Shown: positions 53,858-62,840, numbered from the stretch's first letter. The stretch: 64,000 nucleotides of DNA from Segetibacter sp. 3557_3 (GCF_004354985.1 NZ_SMSK01000004.1:371842-435841), one strand, 5' to 3'. The notes: generated from the letters alone by a model not told the origin. Program-made: numbers and translations.

Positions 53858-54550
53858 TCATTTCAGTTCCACCTGCGCTCTTTCGAAATCTTCGGGTTGA
53901 CCGATATCGATAAAGTATTCGTCCTGTTCAACGCCAAACATCCGGCGTTTGTCATACAGCGCTTCGAGGTAATCCTTTTCAAATGAAAAGGCCTCACCGA
54001 GCTCTTCTGCAAGGAACTTTTCAACGTGTAAAGCGTAAACACCGGCGTTAATGAGACCGCTTTTATAGTGTTGCTTTTCTTCAAAGCTTTTGATGGTCAG
54101 ATCTTCATCAAGTTCCACTACGCCATAGCGGTCGAAGTCGTGCATACATTTCAGGCTAAGCGTGCAATTTGCACCTGAAAGTTCGTGGAAGCCTGTGAGC
54201 TTTAGTGCGTCAAATTTAAAGAGGGTATCGCCGTTTACAACAAGCACAGACTTTTCCGTGGCCTTACTACAGGCGAGTTTGATCGCGCCACCGGTGCCAA
54301 GCGGTTCCGGTTCAACAGTTGTTTTATAACGAATTGACGGCATGTCGGTGACAATGAAGTTTTCTATTGCCTCGCTTTTGTAACCGAGTGCAAAAATGAA
54401 CTTTTCAATACCCTGGCTTTTCAGGTGGTTGATTACATAGGTAAGAAATGGCTTCCCATTTACGGGTGCCATTGCTTTGGGAAGTTCCGGTACAACCTCG
54501 CGTAAACGTGTTCCCAAACCACCCGCTAATATGATCGCTTCTGTAATCAT
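53858..54550 (-). CDS. hddC: D-glycero-alpha-D-manno-heptose 1-phosphate guanylyltransferase (HddC-like)
   Basis: 230 residues. Nucleotidyltransferase signature IILAAGGLGTRLREVVPELPK is visible as AIILAGGLGTRL (about 5-16) with Lys in PELPKAMAPV, then LGTGGAIKLA (about 86-95), VVNGDTLF with the metal Asp (about 104-111), and IDIGQPEDFERA at the end. It makes GDP-heptose from heptose-1-phosphate and GTP. It lies beside gmhA and gmhB. Confidence 0.9.
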   Translation of the reverse strand: MITEAIILAGGLGTRLREVVPELPKAMAPVNGKPFLTYVINHLKSQGIEKFIFALGYKSEAIENFIVTDMPSIRYKTTVEPEPLGTGGAIKLACSKATEKSVLVVNGDTLFKFDALKLTGFHELSGANCTLSLKCMHDFDRYGVVELDEDLTIKSFEEKQHYKSGLINAGVYALHVEKFLAEELGEAFSFEKDYLEALYDKRRMFGVEQDEYFIDIGQPEDFERAQVELK

Positions 54551-54638
54551 GTGGACGCTTTTATTCCGTTATTTACCACGGCTTATATTGCAATGAGCTG
54601 CCGTTAAATGCCAGGCTTAATGATAAGAATCATACCAA

Positions 54639-55214
54639 TCAGGGGAAGATGTTTTCCTCCACGACCTGGCAAATAATATGACCGATCATGATGTGTGCTT
54701 CCTGGATACGTGGGGTATTCGTTGAAGGTACATTTAACAGGTAATCGCTGTAGGCCTTCATGACGCCGCCGGTAGTGCCGGTGAGGCCTATCGTAATCAT
54801 TTCTTTTTTCCGGGCCGTTTCAAAAGCCTTAACAATATTGGCAGAGTTTCCTGAAGTGCTGAGACCAATGAGTATATCCCCACCATTACCAATTCCTTCA
54901 ACAATCCTGGAATAGATGACATCGAAACTGTAGTCGTTTGCAACTGCTGTTAGGTATGAAGTATTGCAATGCAGGGCTTCTGCAGGCAGTGCACGCCGGT
55001 CTTTATAGAACCTGCCTGAAAATTCTGCCGCAAGGTGTTGAGCATCTGCTGCGCTACCGCCATTACCACAAAAGAGTACCTTTTTACCGGAAGATAGTGC
55101 CTGCGTAACCACTTTAATCACCTCACTGATCGTATGACTTAGCAGCGGATCAGCAAGGATGGCCTGTTTAACAGCTATCGACTCTTCGATTATTGTTGTG
55201 ATCTGGTTTGTCAT
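54639..55214 (-). CDS. gmhA: Sedoheptulose-7-phosphate isomerase GmhA
   Basis: 191 residues. SIS fold with KVLFCGNGGSAADAQHLAAEFSGRF (about 45-69), the family hallmark, ALHCNTSYLTAVANDYSFD, ISGNSANIVKAFETARK-type segment (LSTSGNSANI) and a C-terminal EAHIMIGHIICQVVE. It converts sedoheptulose-7-phosphate to D-glycero-D-manno-heptose-7-phosphate, the first step of the pathway. Confidence 0.95.
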   Translation of the reverse strand: MTNQITTIIEESIAVKQAILADPLLSHTISEVIKVVTQALSSGKKVLFCGNGGSAADAQHLAAEFSGRFYKDRRALPAEALHCNTSYLTAVANDYSFDVIYSRIVEGIGNGGDILIGLSTSGNSANIVKAFETARKKEMITIGLTGTTGGVMKAYSDYLLNVPSTNTPRIQEAHIMIGHIICQVVEENIFP

Positions 55215-55384
55215 TTTAACTAAGCACCACCTTTTTCTTTTGGCAGGTTGCTTTTTTAATTTTGAATGTTATATGTTAGGTGGTATATGTTGAGTGTTAT
55301 ATGTTTGAATGATAGATGGAAGGCAGCAGGGCTATCAACCAGGCAACCGGCTATCACGGCATTTGTTTGCGGCCGATTTCAGCC

Positions 55385-55555
55385 GTGTTGGTCATCGGAG
55401 CCTTCAACCTGTCAACTTATTAACCAATCAACTTCCTACTCCCATTGATAATTCCTCAACTGTGTTGTTCATCGGAGCTTTCAACCAGTCAACTTATCAA
55501 CCAATCAACTTTTCTTCCCAATACCCAATACCCAATACCTCAATACCCAATTCCC
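55385..55555 (+). repeat. Array (modules B and C) with internal 77-bp duplication, touching hddA stop
   Basis: Two copies of a block beginning GTGTTG(G/T)TCATCGGAGC and continuing TTCAACC-GTCAACTTAT (55385 and 55462, 77 bp apart) are followed by the C module CCCAATACCCAATACC (about 55515-55553). The array ends at the TAG of hddA (55555-55557) on the other strand. A TATATGTT-rich stretch (55267-55310) precedes it. Confidence 0.85.
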
Positions 55556-56586
55556 TAAACAGTCCAGCTTGTCATACCATGCGGTGAAAACTGGAAGCTT
55601 CGGCTTTGGCCGCCAAATTTCTCCAGCGTTTCAATTACGCGATAACGGGTGTTACCGGGGCAATAGAAAACCATAAAACCGCCGCCTCCGGCCCCGGTGA
55701 TTTTACCACCTGTTGCACCCGCTCTTTTGGCTGCTTCATAAAGTTCTTCGATGCTGCTGTTGGAAATATTCGCTGCCATTTTTCGCTTTTGTAAAAACCC
55801 GAAATCGAGTATTTCACCAATCTCATGCAGGCGTCCTTTCAGCAAGGCCTCCTTCATCATCTTGGCCTGCTCCTTTAGCTGGTGCATCGCCTCGATCGAC
55901 CGTTCATTGTTGCTGTTTACATTTTTTACCTGTTCGTTAATAATGGTAGCACTTTCACGGCTGGTAGAGGTAAAGTACAGTACCAGGTTATTTTCGAGTT
56001 CATTCAGGTATTGCCTGCGTATGCGTAATGGATTTACGATCACTTTATCAGCTTCGTAGAACTCCATAAAATTTACTCCGCCAAAGGTAGCTGCATATTG
56101 GTCCTGTTTTCCGCCGGCAAGTCCAAGATCGTTTCGTTCGATCTGGTAGGCATATTGTGCCATATCGTACTCGCCAAGTGGCAGTCGCAACATTTCGGCA
56201 AAAGCCCCGATGATGGCAACTACCAGGGTAGAAGATGTACCGAGGCCGCTCCCGGCCGGTGCATCAACATACGTAGATAATTTGAAGCCGGTGAGCGGTA
56301 CCCCATAGTCTTTTTGAATACGGTTGTAAACGCCCTTTAACAGGTCGAGTTTGCCATTTACCGGAAGTTCGCTGTTCCATTCGAAGCGTTGTTCTTCATG
56401 GCGATCAAGGGCCTGCATGACAATGGCGTTTTCATCGATGTGCTCAATGCTTGCATGTGCATAAAGCGAGATGCTTGCATTGAGGATTGCACCACCGTAA
56501 ATATCGCTATAGGGACTTACATCCGTACCGCCACCTGCAAGGCCAATTCTGAGCGGAGCACGGCTTCGAAAAAGATTGTTCGGCAA
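55555..56586 (-). CDS. hddA: D-glycero-alpha-D-manno-heptose 7-phosphate kinase (HddA-like, GHMP)
   Basis: 343 residues, GHMP kinase. N-terminal RAPLRIGLAGGGTDVSPY (about 9-26), ATP loop SGLGTSSTLVVA (about 115-126) and C-terminal GGKITGAGGGGFMVFY (about 292-307). It phosphorylates the 1-position of heptose-7-phosphate in the GDP-heptose branch. It starts 9 bp after the glycosyltransferase gene, so the two are one operon. Confidence 0.93.
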   Translation of the reverse strand: MPNNLFRSRAPLRIGLAGGGTDVSPYSDIYGGAILNASISLYAHASIEHIDENAIVMQALDRHEEQRFEWNSELPVNGKLDLLKGVYNRIQKDYGVPLTGFKLSTYVDAPAGSGLGTSSTLVVAIIGAFAEMLRLPLGEYDMAQYAYQIERNDLGLAGGKQDQYAATFGGVNFMEFYEADKVIVNPLRIRRQYLNELENNLVLYFTSTSRESATIINEQVKNVNSNNERSIEAMHQLKEQAKMMKEALLKGRLHEIGEILDFGFLQKRKMAANISNSSIEELYEAAKRAGATGGKITGAGGGGFMVFYCPGNTRYRVIETLEKFGGQSRSFQFSPHGMTSWTV

Positions 56587-56595
56587 ACTGTGTGG

Positions 56596-57711
56596 TTATT
56601 TTATGAGGTCCTGTATAGCCCGGATCAGGTTGTTCCAGCTGTACTTTTTCTTCTCTTCGCGAAGGTGAGGCAAAAAATGCGCATCACCTAATTCGTATAA
56701 CCGGGTAATGCCATTTGCGATTGCGGCCGGGTTGGGTTCGCAAACTACGCCCACCTTGCCTTCGGGAACCATGCCCGGCAAGCCGCCAACATTTGTTACC
56801 AGCATTGGTTTTTCGAAGTGATAGGCGAGGGGAGTAACCCCGCTTTGGGTGGCATTACGGTAGGGTTGAATTACAAAGTCTGCAGCACTTAAATAGTACC
56901 TGACCTCACTGTCGGGAATAAAATCGGTATGGAGCAGAAGGGAGGGAGCCAGCTGGTGTTTTTCGATGATGGCGTCGTAAAATTTGCGGTCCTCGTAAAA
57001 CTCACCTGCAATCAACAGTTTTATACCTGACGCTTTTATTTCGTCGAGTGCCATTGCCTCGAGGAGCAGGTCGAGGCCCTTGTAGTTGCGAATGAAGCCG
57101 AAGAACAGGATGATTTTTTCTTCCGGCAGGTGCAGGTGTTGGCGTGCGATCCTTTTTGCTACCGGTTCGCCAAAATTATCGTACAGCGGATGTACGATTT
57201 CGAGTGCAGGTTTATTGGTTATGGAGCGAAGGTCGTTCATGACCTTTGTGCTCATGGTTATAAAGGCGTCAACCGGCTTAATGAAGTAGTGGGTGAATGG
57301 TTTGTCGCCGGGTCGTTTTTCGTGGGGGATCACGTTATCGGCAATGCACACAACCTTGGTGTGTTTGTTTGTTTTAACCAGTCGCAGGATGGTGCCAAGT
57401 GCGGGTCCCATAAAGGGCAACCAGTAACGAACAACGATAAGATCGGGGTTCAGCTTTTTCAGTTCATTACCGACCGACAGCCAGTTGAGTGGATTTACCG
57501 AATTGATCCGCACTTTGATGTTGATGTCACGGGGTGCGGGTTCAGATGAATATTGGGTGGTGCCGGGAAAAAGGAAGCCGGGATATTGCAGTGAAAAAGT
57601 ATAGATCGCAACCGCCGAACCGTTTTGCTGGAATGCACGGGCGAGTCTTTCGTTAAACGAAGCAAGTCCACCGCGTAACGGATGCGCCGGGCCGATGATG
57701 ACGACGTTCAT
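56596..57711 (-). CDS. GT4-type glycosyltransferase
   Basis: 371 residues, GT-B fold. N-terminal IIGPAHPLRGGLASFNERLARAF (about 5-27) binds the acceptor. The C-half has ILFFGFIRNYKGLDLLLEAM (about 207-226), LLIAGEFYEDRKFY, and the GT4 donor motif EKPMLVTNVGGLPGMVPEG (about 307-325) in place of the E-x7-E form. It transfers a sugar to a surface glycan or lipid carrier. The adjacent heptose genes suggest heptose as a donor, but this is not proven. Confidence 0.88.
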   Translation of the reverse strand: MNVVIIGPAHPLRGGLASFNERLARAFQQNGSAVAIYTFSLQYPGFLFPGTTQYSSEPAPRDINIKVRINSVNPLNWLSVGNELKKLNPDLIVVRYWLPFMGPALGTILRLVKTNKHTKVVCIADNVIPHEKRPGDKPFTHYFIKPVDAFITMSTKVMNDLRSITNKPALEIVHPLYDNFGEPVAKRIARQHLHLPEEKIILFFGFIRNYKGLDLLLEAMALDEIKASGIKLLIAGEFYEDRKFYDAIIEKHQLAPSLLLHTDFIPDSEVRYYLSAADFVIQPYRNATQSGVTPLAYHFEKPMLVTNVGGLPGMVPEGKVGVVCEPNPAAIANGITRLYELGDAHFLPHLREEKKKYSWNNLIRAIQDLIK

Positions 57712-57714
57712 TTA

Positions 57715-58200
57715 AAAATTAAAAATGTAAAATTAAAAATGCAAAAAAGGAAACGGGAAAAGGCAAAAGTCAAAAGTAAAAATTCAAAAAAGGCTATTGC
57801 ACAGGAAGCGAGTTCGACAGGGAACCAGTCAGGATTCAGCTACACTACCAATGAACTTTTCAACTCTTCGCCCAATTCACTTTTCAACATCGGCAGTCAA
57901 CTTATCAACCTTTCACCTTTCCAACCGATCCGCTTTTCAATTCCAATGTTCAGCTTGTCAACCTTTCAACTTATCAACCTTTCAACTTGTCCACTTATCA
58001 ACCGGTCCGCTCTCAACTCAAAAAGTCAACTTATCAATTTATCGACCTTTTATCTTACCAACCGATCCGCTTTTCAATTCCATTGGTCAGGTTGTTAATC
58101 TTTCAACTTGTCACCTTTCAACGTATCAACCTTTCAACTTGTCAACCAATCTACCTATCAACTGCCTCAATACCCAAAACCTCAATACCCAATACCCACT
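57715..58200 (+). repeat. Longest modular array: A, B and C in order
   Basis: A (57715-57792): AAAATTAAAAATGTAAAATTAAA and AAAAGTCAAAAGTAAAAATTC units. B (about 57850-58160): many TCAACTTATCAACCTTTCAACTT units, with AACCGATCCGCTTTTCAATTCCA twice (about 57921 and 58059) and a variant at 57999, so larger units were duplicated too. C (58163-58200): CCTCAATACCCAAAACCTC-type units. It separates two glycosyltransferase genes and reads toward the 3' end of the one at 58371. The plus-strand open frames here are translation of repeats and are not genes. Confidence 0.88.
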
Positions 58201-58254
58201 ACCTACAAGAAAACCATTGCTCAAACAATGAACAAAAGATGAACGGAATGCGAC

Positions 58255-58308
58255 GCCCGTCCGACCTCGGCATCCGGGCGGGCCCGTCCGACCTAGGCAT
58301 CCGGGCAG
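58255..58308 (+). repeat. 27-bp tandem duplication, GC-rich
   Basis: GCCCGTCCGACCTCGGCATC + CGGGCGG (58255-58281) is followed at once by the same 27 bp with three changes (58282-58308). Each unit begins GCCCG and ends CGGGC, so each can form a hairpin. Confidence 0.8.
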
Positions 58309-58370
58309 GCAACGATGATGCCACGCAGATAAATGCCGGTACCAAAAAAACCGTTATCCTGGCAGGTACT

Positions 58371-59312
58371 TTAGTTGATGCCGACCTTTTTTTCGATCAG
58401 GTAGAAGTTGCGGATGCTGCTGTTTCGGGCAACGAGTTCTGCGATGAAACCGGCAAGGAAAAGTTGCATACCGATAACCATGGTGGTAAGGGCAATGTAA
58501 AAAGCCGGCCGGTTGGTAAGCGCAAATTCTTTTGAAACTACTTTGGCAATGATGAGGTAGGCGCTCATGCAAAAGCCAATGAAAAAGCAAAGGGTTCCAT
58601 AAAGTCCGAAGAAGTGCATTGGCCGTTTGCCAAACTTGCTGACAAACGTGATGGTCGCCAGGTCGAGAAAGCCATTGATAAATCTTTCCCAGCCGAACTT
58701 TGTGGTGCCATATTTACGTGCCCGGTGCTCCACTACTTTTTCGCCAATTTTCCGGAAGCCTGCCCACTTCGCCATCACCGGAATGTAGCGATGCATTTCG
58801 CCATATACCTCGATGCTTTTTACCACTTTTCTTTTATAAGCTTTTAGTCCGCAATTGAAGTCGTGCAGGTGAATGCCACTGATACGGCTTGTAACACCAT
58901 TAAAGAATTTGGTTGGGATAGTTTTTGATAAGGGATCGTAACGCTTTTTTTTCCATCCGCTTACGAGGTCGAAGCCATCGTTGTTGATCATGGCGCGCAG
59001 GCCGGGTATCTCGTCGGGGGAGTCCTGCAAGTCGGCATCCATGGTAATGATCACTTCGCCAAGCGCTGCTTTGAAACCTTCGTTTAGTGCGGCAGACTTG
59101 CCATAGTTACGTTGAAACTTGATGCCTTTGATATTTGGGTTGCGATCGCGGAGTTTTTCTATGACTAGCCAGCTATCATCGGTACTTCCATCATCAACAA
59201 GAATGATCTCATAAGAATAGCTGTTCTCCGCCATAACACGGTCTATCCATGCACAAAGTTCAGGCAGCGACTCTTCTTCATTATATAGTGGAACAACAAT
59301 AGAAAGATCCAT
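58371..59312 (-). CDS. GT2 family glycosyltransferase with C-terminal membrane helices
   Basis: 313 residues. GT2 core about 1-230: LSIVVPLYNEEESLPEL (about 3-19), ILVDDGSTDDS (about 37-47), ITMDADLQDSPDEIP with the DxD metal site (about 90-104) and GFDLVSGWKKKRYDP. Two membrane helices follow (about 235-262 and 271-296). It resembles dolichol-phosphate mannosyltransferase/ArnC-like enzymes that charge undecaprenyl phosphate. Its ATG overlaps the upstream stop by 1 nt (TAATG). Confidence 0.92.
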   Translation of the reverse strand: MDLSIVVPLYNEEESLPELCAWIDRVMAENSYSYEIILVDDGSTDDSWLVIEKLRDRNPNIKGIKFQRNYGKSAALNEGFKAALGEVIITMDADLQDSPDEIPGLRAMINNDGFDLVSGWKKKRYDPLSKTIPTKFFNGVTSRISGIHLHDFNCGLKAYKRKVVKSIEVYGEMHRYIPVMAKWAGFRKIGEKVVEHRARKYGTTKFGWERFINGFLDLATITFVSKFGKRPMHFFGLYGTLCFFIGFCMSAYLIIAKVVSKEFALTNRPAFYIALTTMVIGMQLFLAGFIAELVARNSSIRNFYLIEKKVGIN

Positions 59313-59836
59313 TAAACTGGGTTAACCTGGTTGACAAATGGATCGCGTGGATTCTTTTTGGCAATACCGGCACCAATGAGCGAAGATATCACGCCCGCGA
59401 TCATGAAGGCAAACAGGATCCCGGCGATCATAAACGGCACAAAGAATTTCTTCGTCATGCTAATCGCCTGGTCGGCCTGTTCGTCGGTCATGTTTTTTTC
59501 TGCGAGGGTTTCGCGTGTTTTCTCCATGGCCATATCCATCATATCAGGAAACAGAAACTTGAATGCGATTACAGAATAGATGATTACAATAACCGTTGTA
59601 ACGGCAGTTGTTTTGAAGCCATGGGCGAATACATTTCCAAAGCTTACATTATTGTTCATCTGGTTGGCGTAGCTGATGCAGCTCCAAATGATACCACCCA
59701 CCAATATGAGGTACTGGACGGAGCCAAGACCCTGGTTCATTGACTGGCCGGTAAAGTACAGGGCCAGGCCGTATACAATTAGCGCCAAAGAAATGATAAG
59801 GCCTTTAACTACCGGGGTGGTTACATTTTTCTCCAT
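59312..59836 (-). CDS. DUF4199 membrane protein
   Basis: 174 residues with four hydrophobic segments (about 9-25, 39-51, 72-93 and 133-155). Between helices 3 and 4 lies a charged stretch (MDMAMEKTRETLAEKNMTDEQADQA in part). The plan matches DUF4199, a Bacteroidota family often placed next to GT2 genes and dihydroorotase. Function unknown. Same operon as both neighbours. Confidence 0.85.
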   Translation of the reverse strand: MEKNVTTPVVKGLIISLALIVYGLALYFTGQSMNQGLGSVQYLILVGGIIWSCISYANQMNNNVSFGNVFAHGFKTTAVTTVIVIIYSVIAFKFLFPDMMDMAMEKTRETLAEKNMTDEQADQAISMTKKFFVPFMIAGILFAFMIAGVISSLIGAGIAKKNPRDPFVNQVNPV

Positions 59837-59848
59837 AAGAACAGTTGT

Positions 59849-61114
59849 TTAATCGTTCAAATATACTCTCTCTTTATTGATAATGCCTATGACACGTCCT
59901 TTTAATTGGCGGCCTATAAAGGGACTATTGACCGACTTGCTTTTTACATTTGCGCGGGCAAAAGTGAAGTGATCGCCGCGGGTGAATAGGGTGAGATCCG
60001 CTTTTTCACCTGCTTCAACCTTCACCTGCTGAAGCCCGAATATGGTTCTTGCCTTTGAGGTGAATAAGGCCAGGAGTTGCTCAACCGGCAAGTCGGGGAA
60101 CAGGCTATTGAAAACGGAAAAGGTGCTTTCAAGACCGATCATACCATTTTTCGCGTATTCGAATTCGCAGGTTTTATTGTCCCAATCCTGTGGAAGGTGA
60201 TGGGTGGCGATGCAATCGACCTGTGCATTGGCGACGGCTTCGCGGAGTGCCAGCATATCGTTCCTGCTGCGTAGGGGTGAATTTACTTTTAAGTTGGTAT
60301 CGTAATCGTGCAGGTCCTCATCGCAAAAATAGAGGTGATAAGGTGTAACACTGCAGGTGATATGAACCCCTTCGGCCTTTGCACTGGTGATCATCTCTAT
60401 GCTTTTTTGCGTGGAGATACCGCTGATGTGGAGCCGGCTGCCGGTGTATTTTGCAAGGGCGACGTCGCGCGCAATCATCAGTTCTTCTGCAATAGCCGGT
60501 ATGCCCGGAAGGCCAAGTTGGGTTGAAGTTATTCCTTCGTTGATCAGGCCTTGTCCGCCAATGGACTGGTCGACGGGAAGCTGGATGATGATGCCATTGA
60601 AGGCCTTAACATACTGCAATGCCTTAAGCAATAAGCCTGGTGTTTGCACCGGGTATGTGCCGTCGGAAAATGCAATCGCGCCGCTGTTGCGCATGTCGTA
60701 CATTTCGGCAAGCTCTTTACCTTCTGCGTTTTTTGTCACGGCGCCGAGCGGCAAGACGTGTGCAACCAGGTCGCGCCCTTTTTGAACTATGTATTCTACT
60801 TGCCCCTTATTGGCAATTACGGGTGATGTGTTTGGGATGACAAATACATGGGTAAAACCTCCGGCCGCAGCGGCTTCAGCCCCTGTTTCGATGGTTTCTT
60901 TGAATTCAAACCCCGGATCATTGAAGTGCGCGAAGGTGTCAATCCAGCCCGGCGAAATGGTGAGTCCCTCCAATTGGATGAGACGGGCATCGGGTATGTT
61001 CAGTTCGTCTGCAATATCTTCGATGATACCATCACTGATCAGAACGTCCTTAACCTTTAGGTGATGTTTAGCGCCCGGGTTGGCAATCAGCGTTTGCTTT
61101 AGTAAAAGCTTCAT
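59849..61114 (-). CDS. Dihydroorotase-like amidohydrolase, metal ligands altered
   Basis: 421 residues. The amidohydrolase barrel is clear (ISPGWIDTFAHFNDPGFEFKE, AAAAGGFTHVFVIPNTSP, GLINEGITSTQLGLPGIP, RLHISGIST, KNGMIGLEST). The HxH metal motif reads FAH (F61, H63), and the Asp of the ATDH motif reads ATHH (H305). Bacteroidota carry a class of PyrC-like proteins with such losses, which may act with an active partner or be inactive. First gene of the operon with DUF4199 and GT2. Confidence 0.88.
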   Translation of the reverse strand: MKLLLKQTLIANPGAKHHLKVKDVLISDGIIEDIADELNIPDARLIQLEGLTISPGWIDTFAHFNDPGFEFKETIETGAEAAAAGGFTHVFVIPNTSPVIANKGQVEYIVQKGRDLVAHVLPLGAVTKNAEGKELAEMYDMRNSGAIAFSDGTYPVQTPGLLLKALQYVKAFNGIIIQLPVDQSIGGQGLINEGITSTQLGLPGIPAIAEELMIARDVALAKYTGSRLHISGISTQKSIEMITSAKAEGVHITCSVTPYHLYFCDEDLHDYDTNLKVNSPLRSRNDMLALREAVANAQVDCIATHHLPQDWDNKTCEFEYAKNGMIGLESTFSVFNSLFPDLPVEQLLALFTSKARTIFGLQQVKVEAGEKADLTLFTRGDHFTFARANVKSKSVNSPFIGRQLKGRVIGIINKERVYLND

Positions 61115-61167
61115 GTATAGGGGGACAAAATTTTGTGCAATATAGATTGATTTTTATAAAAAGCGGT

Positions 61168-61175
61168 TACATTTG
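61168..61175 (+). promoter_or_regulatory. -7 element TACATTTG before tRNA-Pro
   Basis: An exact TAnnTTTG, followed by CCGCCG as at lepA. It lies 45 bp before the tRNA. The opposite strand of the same interval (about 61115-61160) must carry the dihydroorotase promoter, so this is a divergent promoter region. Confidence 0.55.
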
Positions 61176-61219
61176 CCGCCGCTGAAGCATCGGTGTAATC
61201 GCCGGATTTGGCCAATGAT

Positions 61220-61293
61220 CGGGATGTGGCGCAGCCCGGTAGCGCACACGTCTGGGGGGCGTGGGGTCGCAAGTTCGAATCTTGTCATCCCGA
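61220..61293 (+). tRNA. tRNA-Pro, anticodon GGG
   Basis: Acceptor CGGGATG (61220-61226) pairs with CATCCCG (61286-61292), discriminator A at 61293. D-loop includes AGCCCGGTAGC. The anticodon stem CACGT/GCGTG encloses the loop CTGGGGG, giving anticodon GGG (reads CCC and CCU). T-arm TTCGAAT is intact. CCA is not encoded. It is the likely attachment site of the integrase 276 bp downstream. Confidence 0.95.
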
Positions 61294-61317
61294 CAATATC
61301 GGTTTCTTCTTAGGTCA

Positions 61318-61352
61318 AAAGCTCGTAAAACCAAGTGTTTACGGGCTTTTTT
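61318..61352 (+). terminator. Strong terminator after tRNA-Pro
   Basis: AAAGCTCGTAAA (61318-61329) pairs with TTTACGGGCTTT (61338-61349, one T-G pair), 8-nt loop, then TTT. It ends the tRNA transcript. Confidence 0.9.
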
Positions 61353-61406
61353 CGTTTTTAGCCTGTCAATTCATATCAAAAAACTTCAATTGTCGTGCGA
61401 CAGAAT

Positions 61407-61443
61407 CGGTTACACTAATCGATTATTTAATTTACTGTAACCG
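61407..61443. promoter_or_regulatory. Inverted repeat upstream of the integrase
   Basis: CGGTTACA (61407-61414) and TGTAACCG (61436-61443) are a perfect 8-bp inverted pair 21 bp apart. It sits between the tRNA and the integrase and could be an integrase or excisionase arm site, or an operator. Confidence 0.45.
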
Positions 61444-61568
61444 AATCCGCTGCAACAGATTTAGACTGAACGGGTTATGGCAAGTACATAACGTGTTTTT
61501 GAACACTTTTTCAGAAATCCCAAATGGAAATCATAAACAATTGAAAACCAACTAAACTACAAGATTGT

Positions 61569-62840
61569 ATGGCAAATGCATCAAACACCTTCAACGTTGT
61601 TTTTCACCTCAGGAAGGTGCAAACTTCGGCCGGCTTACTGCCCATTTATGCTAGAATAACGATCAATACAAAAAGGATTGAATTCAGTTTGAAACACCAG
61701 ATACAACCTAGTCATTGGAACGAAGGGCGAGGAATGGCAAAGCCGATAAGAGACGAATACCGAAACCTCAATAACTACCTGGAGCAGATGCGTTCGAGTC
61801 TGGTAGCATGTTACCGCGAAATGACTTTGAGTAAAAAGGTCGTCGATACTAAGTCGTTCAAAGAGGCATACTTCGGGAAAGAAAAGGAGGAGTTTACCTT
61901 ATGTAAACTCGTCAACTACCACAACAACGACATGAAGGAATCCCTTTCATGGGGAACTATGAAGAACTATCATACTACGCAGAAGTACCTTCAGATTTTC
62001 ATGAAACAACGGCTCAAAGTCGCGGACATTCCAATAAATGAGATCACGTACCGCTTCGTAACAGAATTTGAGTATTACCTGAAAACATACAAGCCCCTTG
62101 ACCATCATAAGCCATTAAACAATAACGGGGTGATGAAGCACATGGAGCGATTTAGAAAGATGATCAATGTTGCACTAAAAAACGAGTGGATGGTGAAGGA
62201 TCCATTTAAGGCATATAAGCTCAAGTTTACAAGGTATGAACGAGGATATCTGACGCGTGAAGAGTTGACCCGTTTAGAAAACAAAGACTTTAAGCTTGAA
62301 CGTATGCAGGTGGTGAAAGACCTGTTTGTATTTGCATGTTATACAGGCTTCGCGTATATCGATGCTATAAACCTGAAGCCTGAAAACCTGATCATCGGGA
62401 TAGACAAGGAATACTGGGTTATGACTGAACGGAAAAAAACAAGCACTCCCGTAAAGGTTCCACTTCTGCCAAAGGCAATGGAGATTCTAGAGAGGTACAG
62501 GAACAATGCAAAGTGCAATGCTGAAGGAACTTTGTTGCCGAAGATGACAAATCAGAAGCTAAATAGCTACCTAAAAGAACTGGCAGACGTCTGTGAAATT
62601 GAAAAGAACTTTACATTTCACCTGGCCCGGCATACGTTTGCTACCACAGTGACCCTTAGCAATGGGGTACCTATGGAGTCGGTCAGTAAGATGTTGGGCC
62701 ACACGAAGATTTCTACTACGCAGGTTTACGCCAAGGTTGTTGAGCGAAAGTTGAGTGATGATATGAAGCTATTAAGAGAGAAGCTCCAAGGAAATACGCC
62801 AGATAAAAACGAGGTTCAACAAAACACAAGCGGAATGTAG
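61569..62840 (+). CDS. Tyrosine recombinase / integrase of an integrative element
   Basis: 423 residues. An N-terminal arm-binding domain with AITINTKRIEFSLKHQIQPSHWN, a SAM-like core-binding domain (about 100-200), and the catalytic domain (about 215-400). Catalytic residues: Arg in CYTGFAYIDAINL (here the usual R is less clear), His-x-x-Arg in FHLARHTFATTV (about 345-356), His in MLGHTKISTTQVYAKV (about 378-393) with nucleophile Tyr in QVYAKV. It belongs to the family that inserts conjugative or mobilisable elements at tRNA 3' ends, here tRNA-Pro. Neighbouring downstream genes are damaged. Confidence 0.93.
   Translation: MANASNTFNVVFHLRKVQTSAGLLPIYARITINTKRIEFSLKHQIQPSHWNEGRGMAKPIRDEYRNLNNYLEQMRSSLVACYREMTLSKKVVDTKSFKEAYFGKEKEEFTLCKLVNYHNNDMKESLSWGTMKNYHTTQKYLQIFMKQRLKVADIPINEITYRFVTEFEYYLKTYKPLDHHKPLNNNGVMKHMERFRKMINVALKNEWMVKDPFKAYKLKFTRYERGYLTREELTRLENKDFKLERMQVVKDLFVFACYTGFAYIDAINLKPENLIIGIDKEYWVMTERKKTSTPVKVPLLPKAMEILERYRNNAKCNAEGTLLPKMTNQKLNSYLKELADVCEIEKNFTFHLARHTFATTVTLSNGVPMESVSKMLGHTKISTTQVYAKVVERKLSDDMKLLREKLQGNTPDKNEVQQNTSGM

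Noticed and set aside
57682..58535. Several long overlapping plus-strand open frames (up to 182 codons).
   Set aside because: They are translations of the low-complexity arrays in three frames (STFQLINLST-like repeats), without any protein-like core.
61407..61443. A terminator before the integrase.
   Set aside because: The stem is only 8 bp with a 21-nt loop and no T-run; a real terminator sits at 61318-61352.
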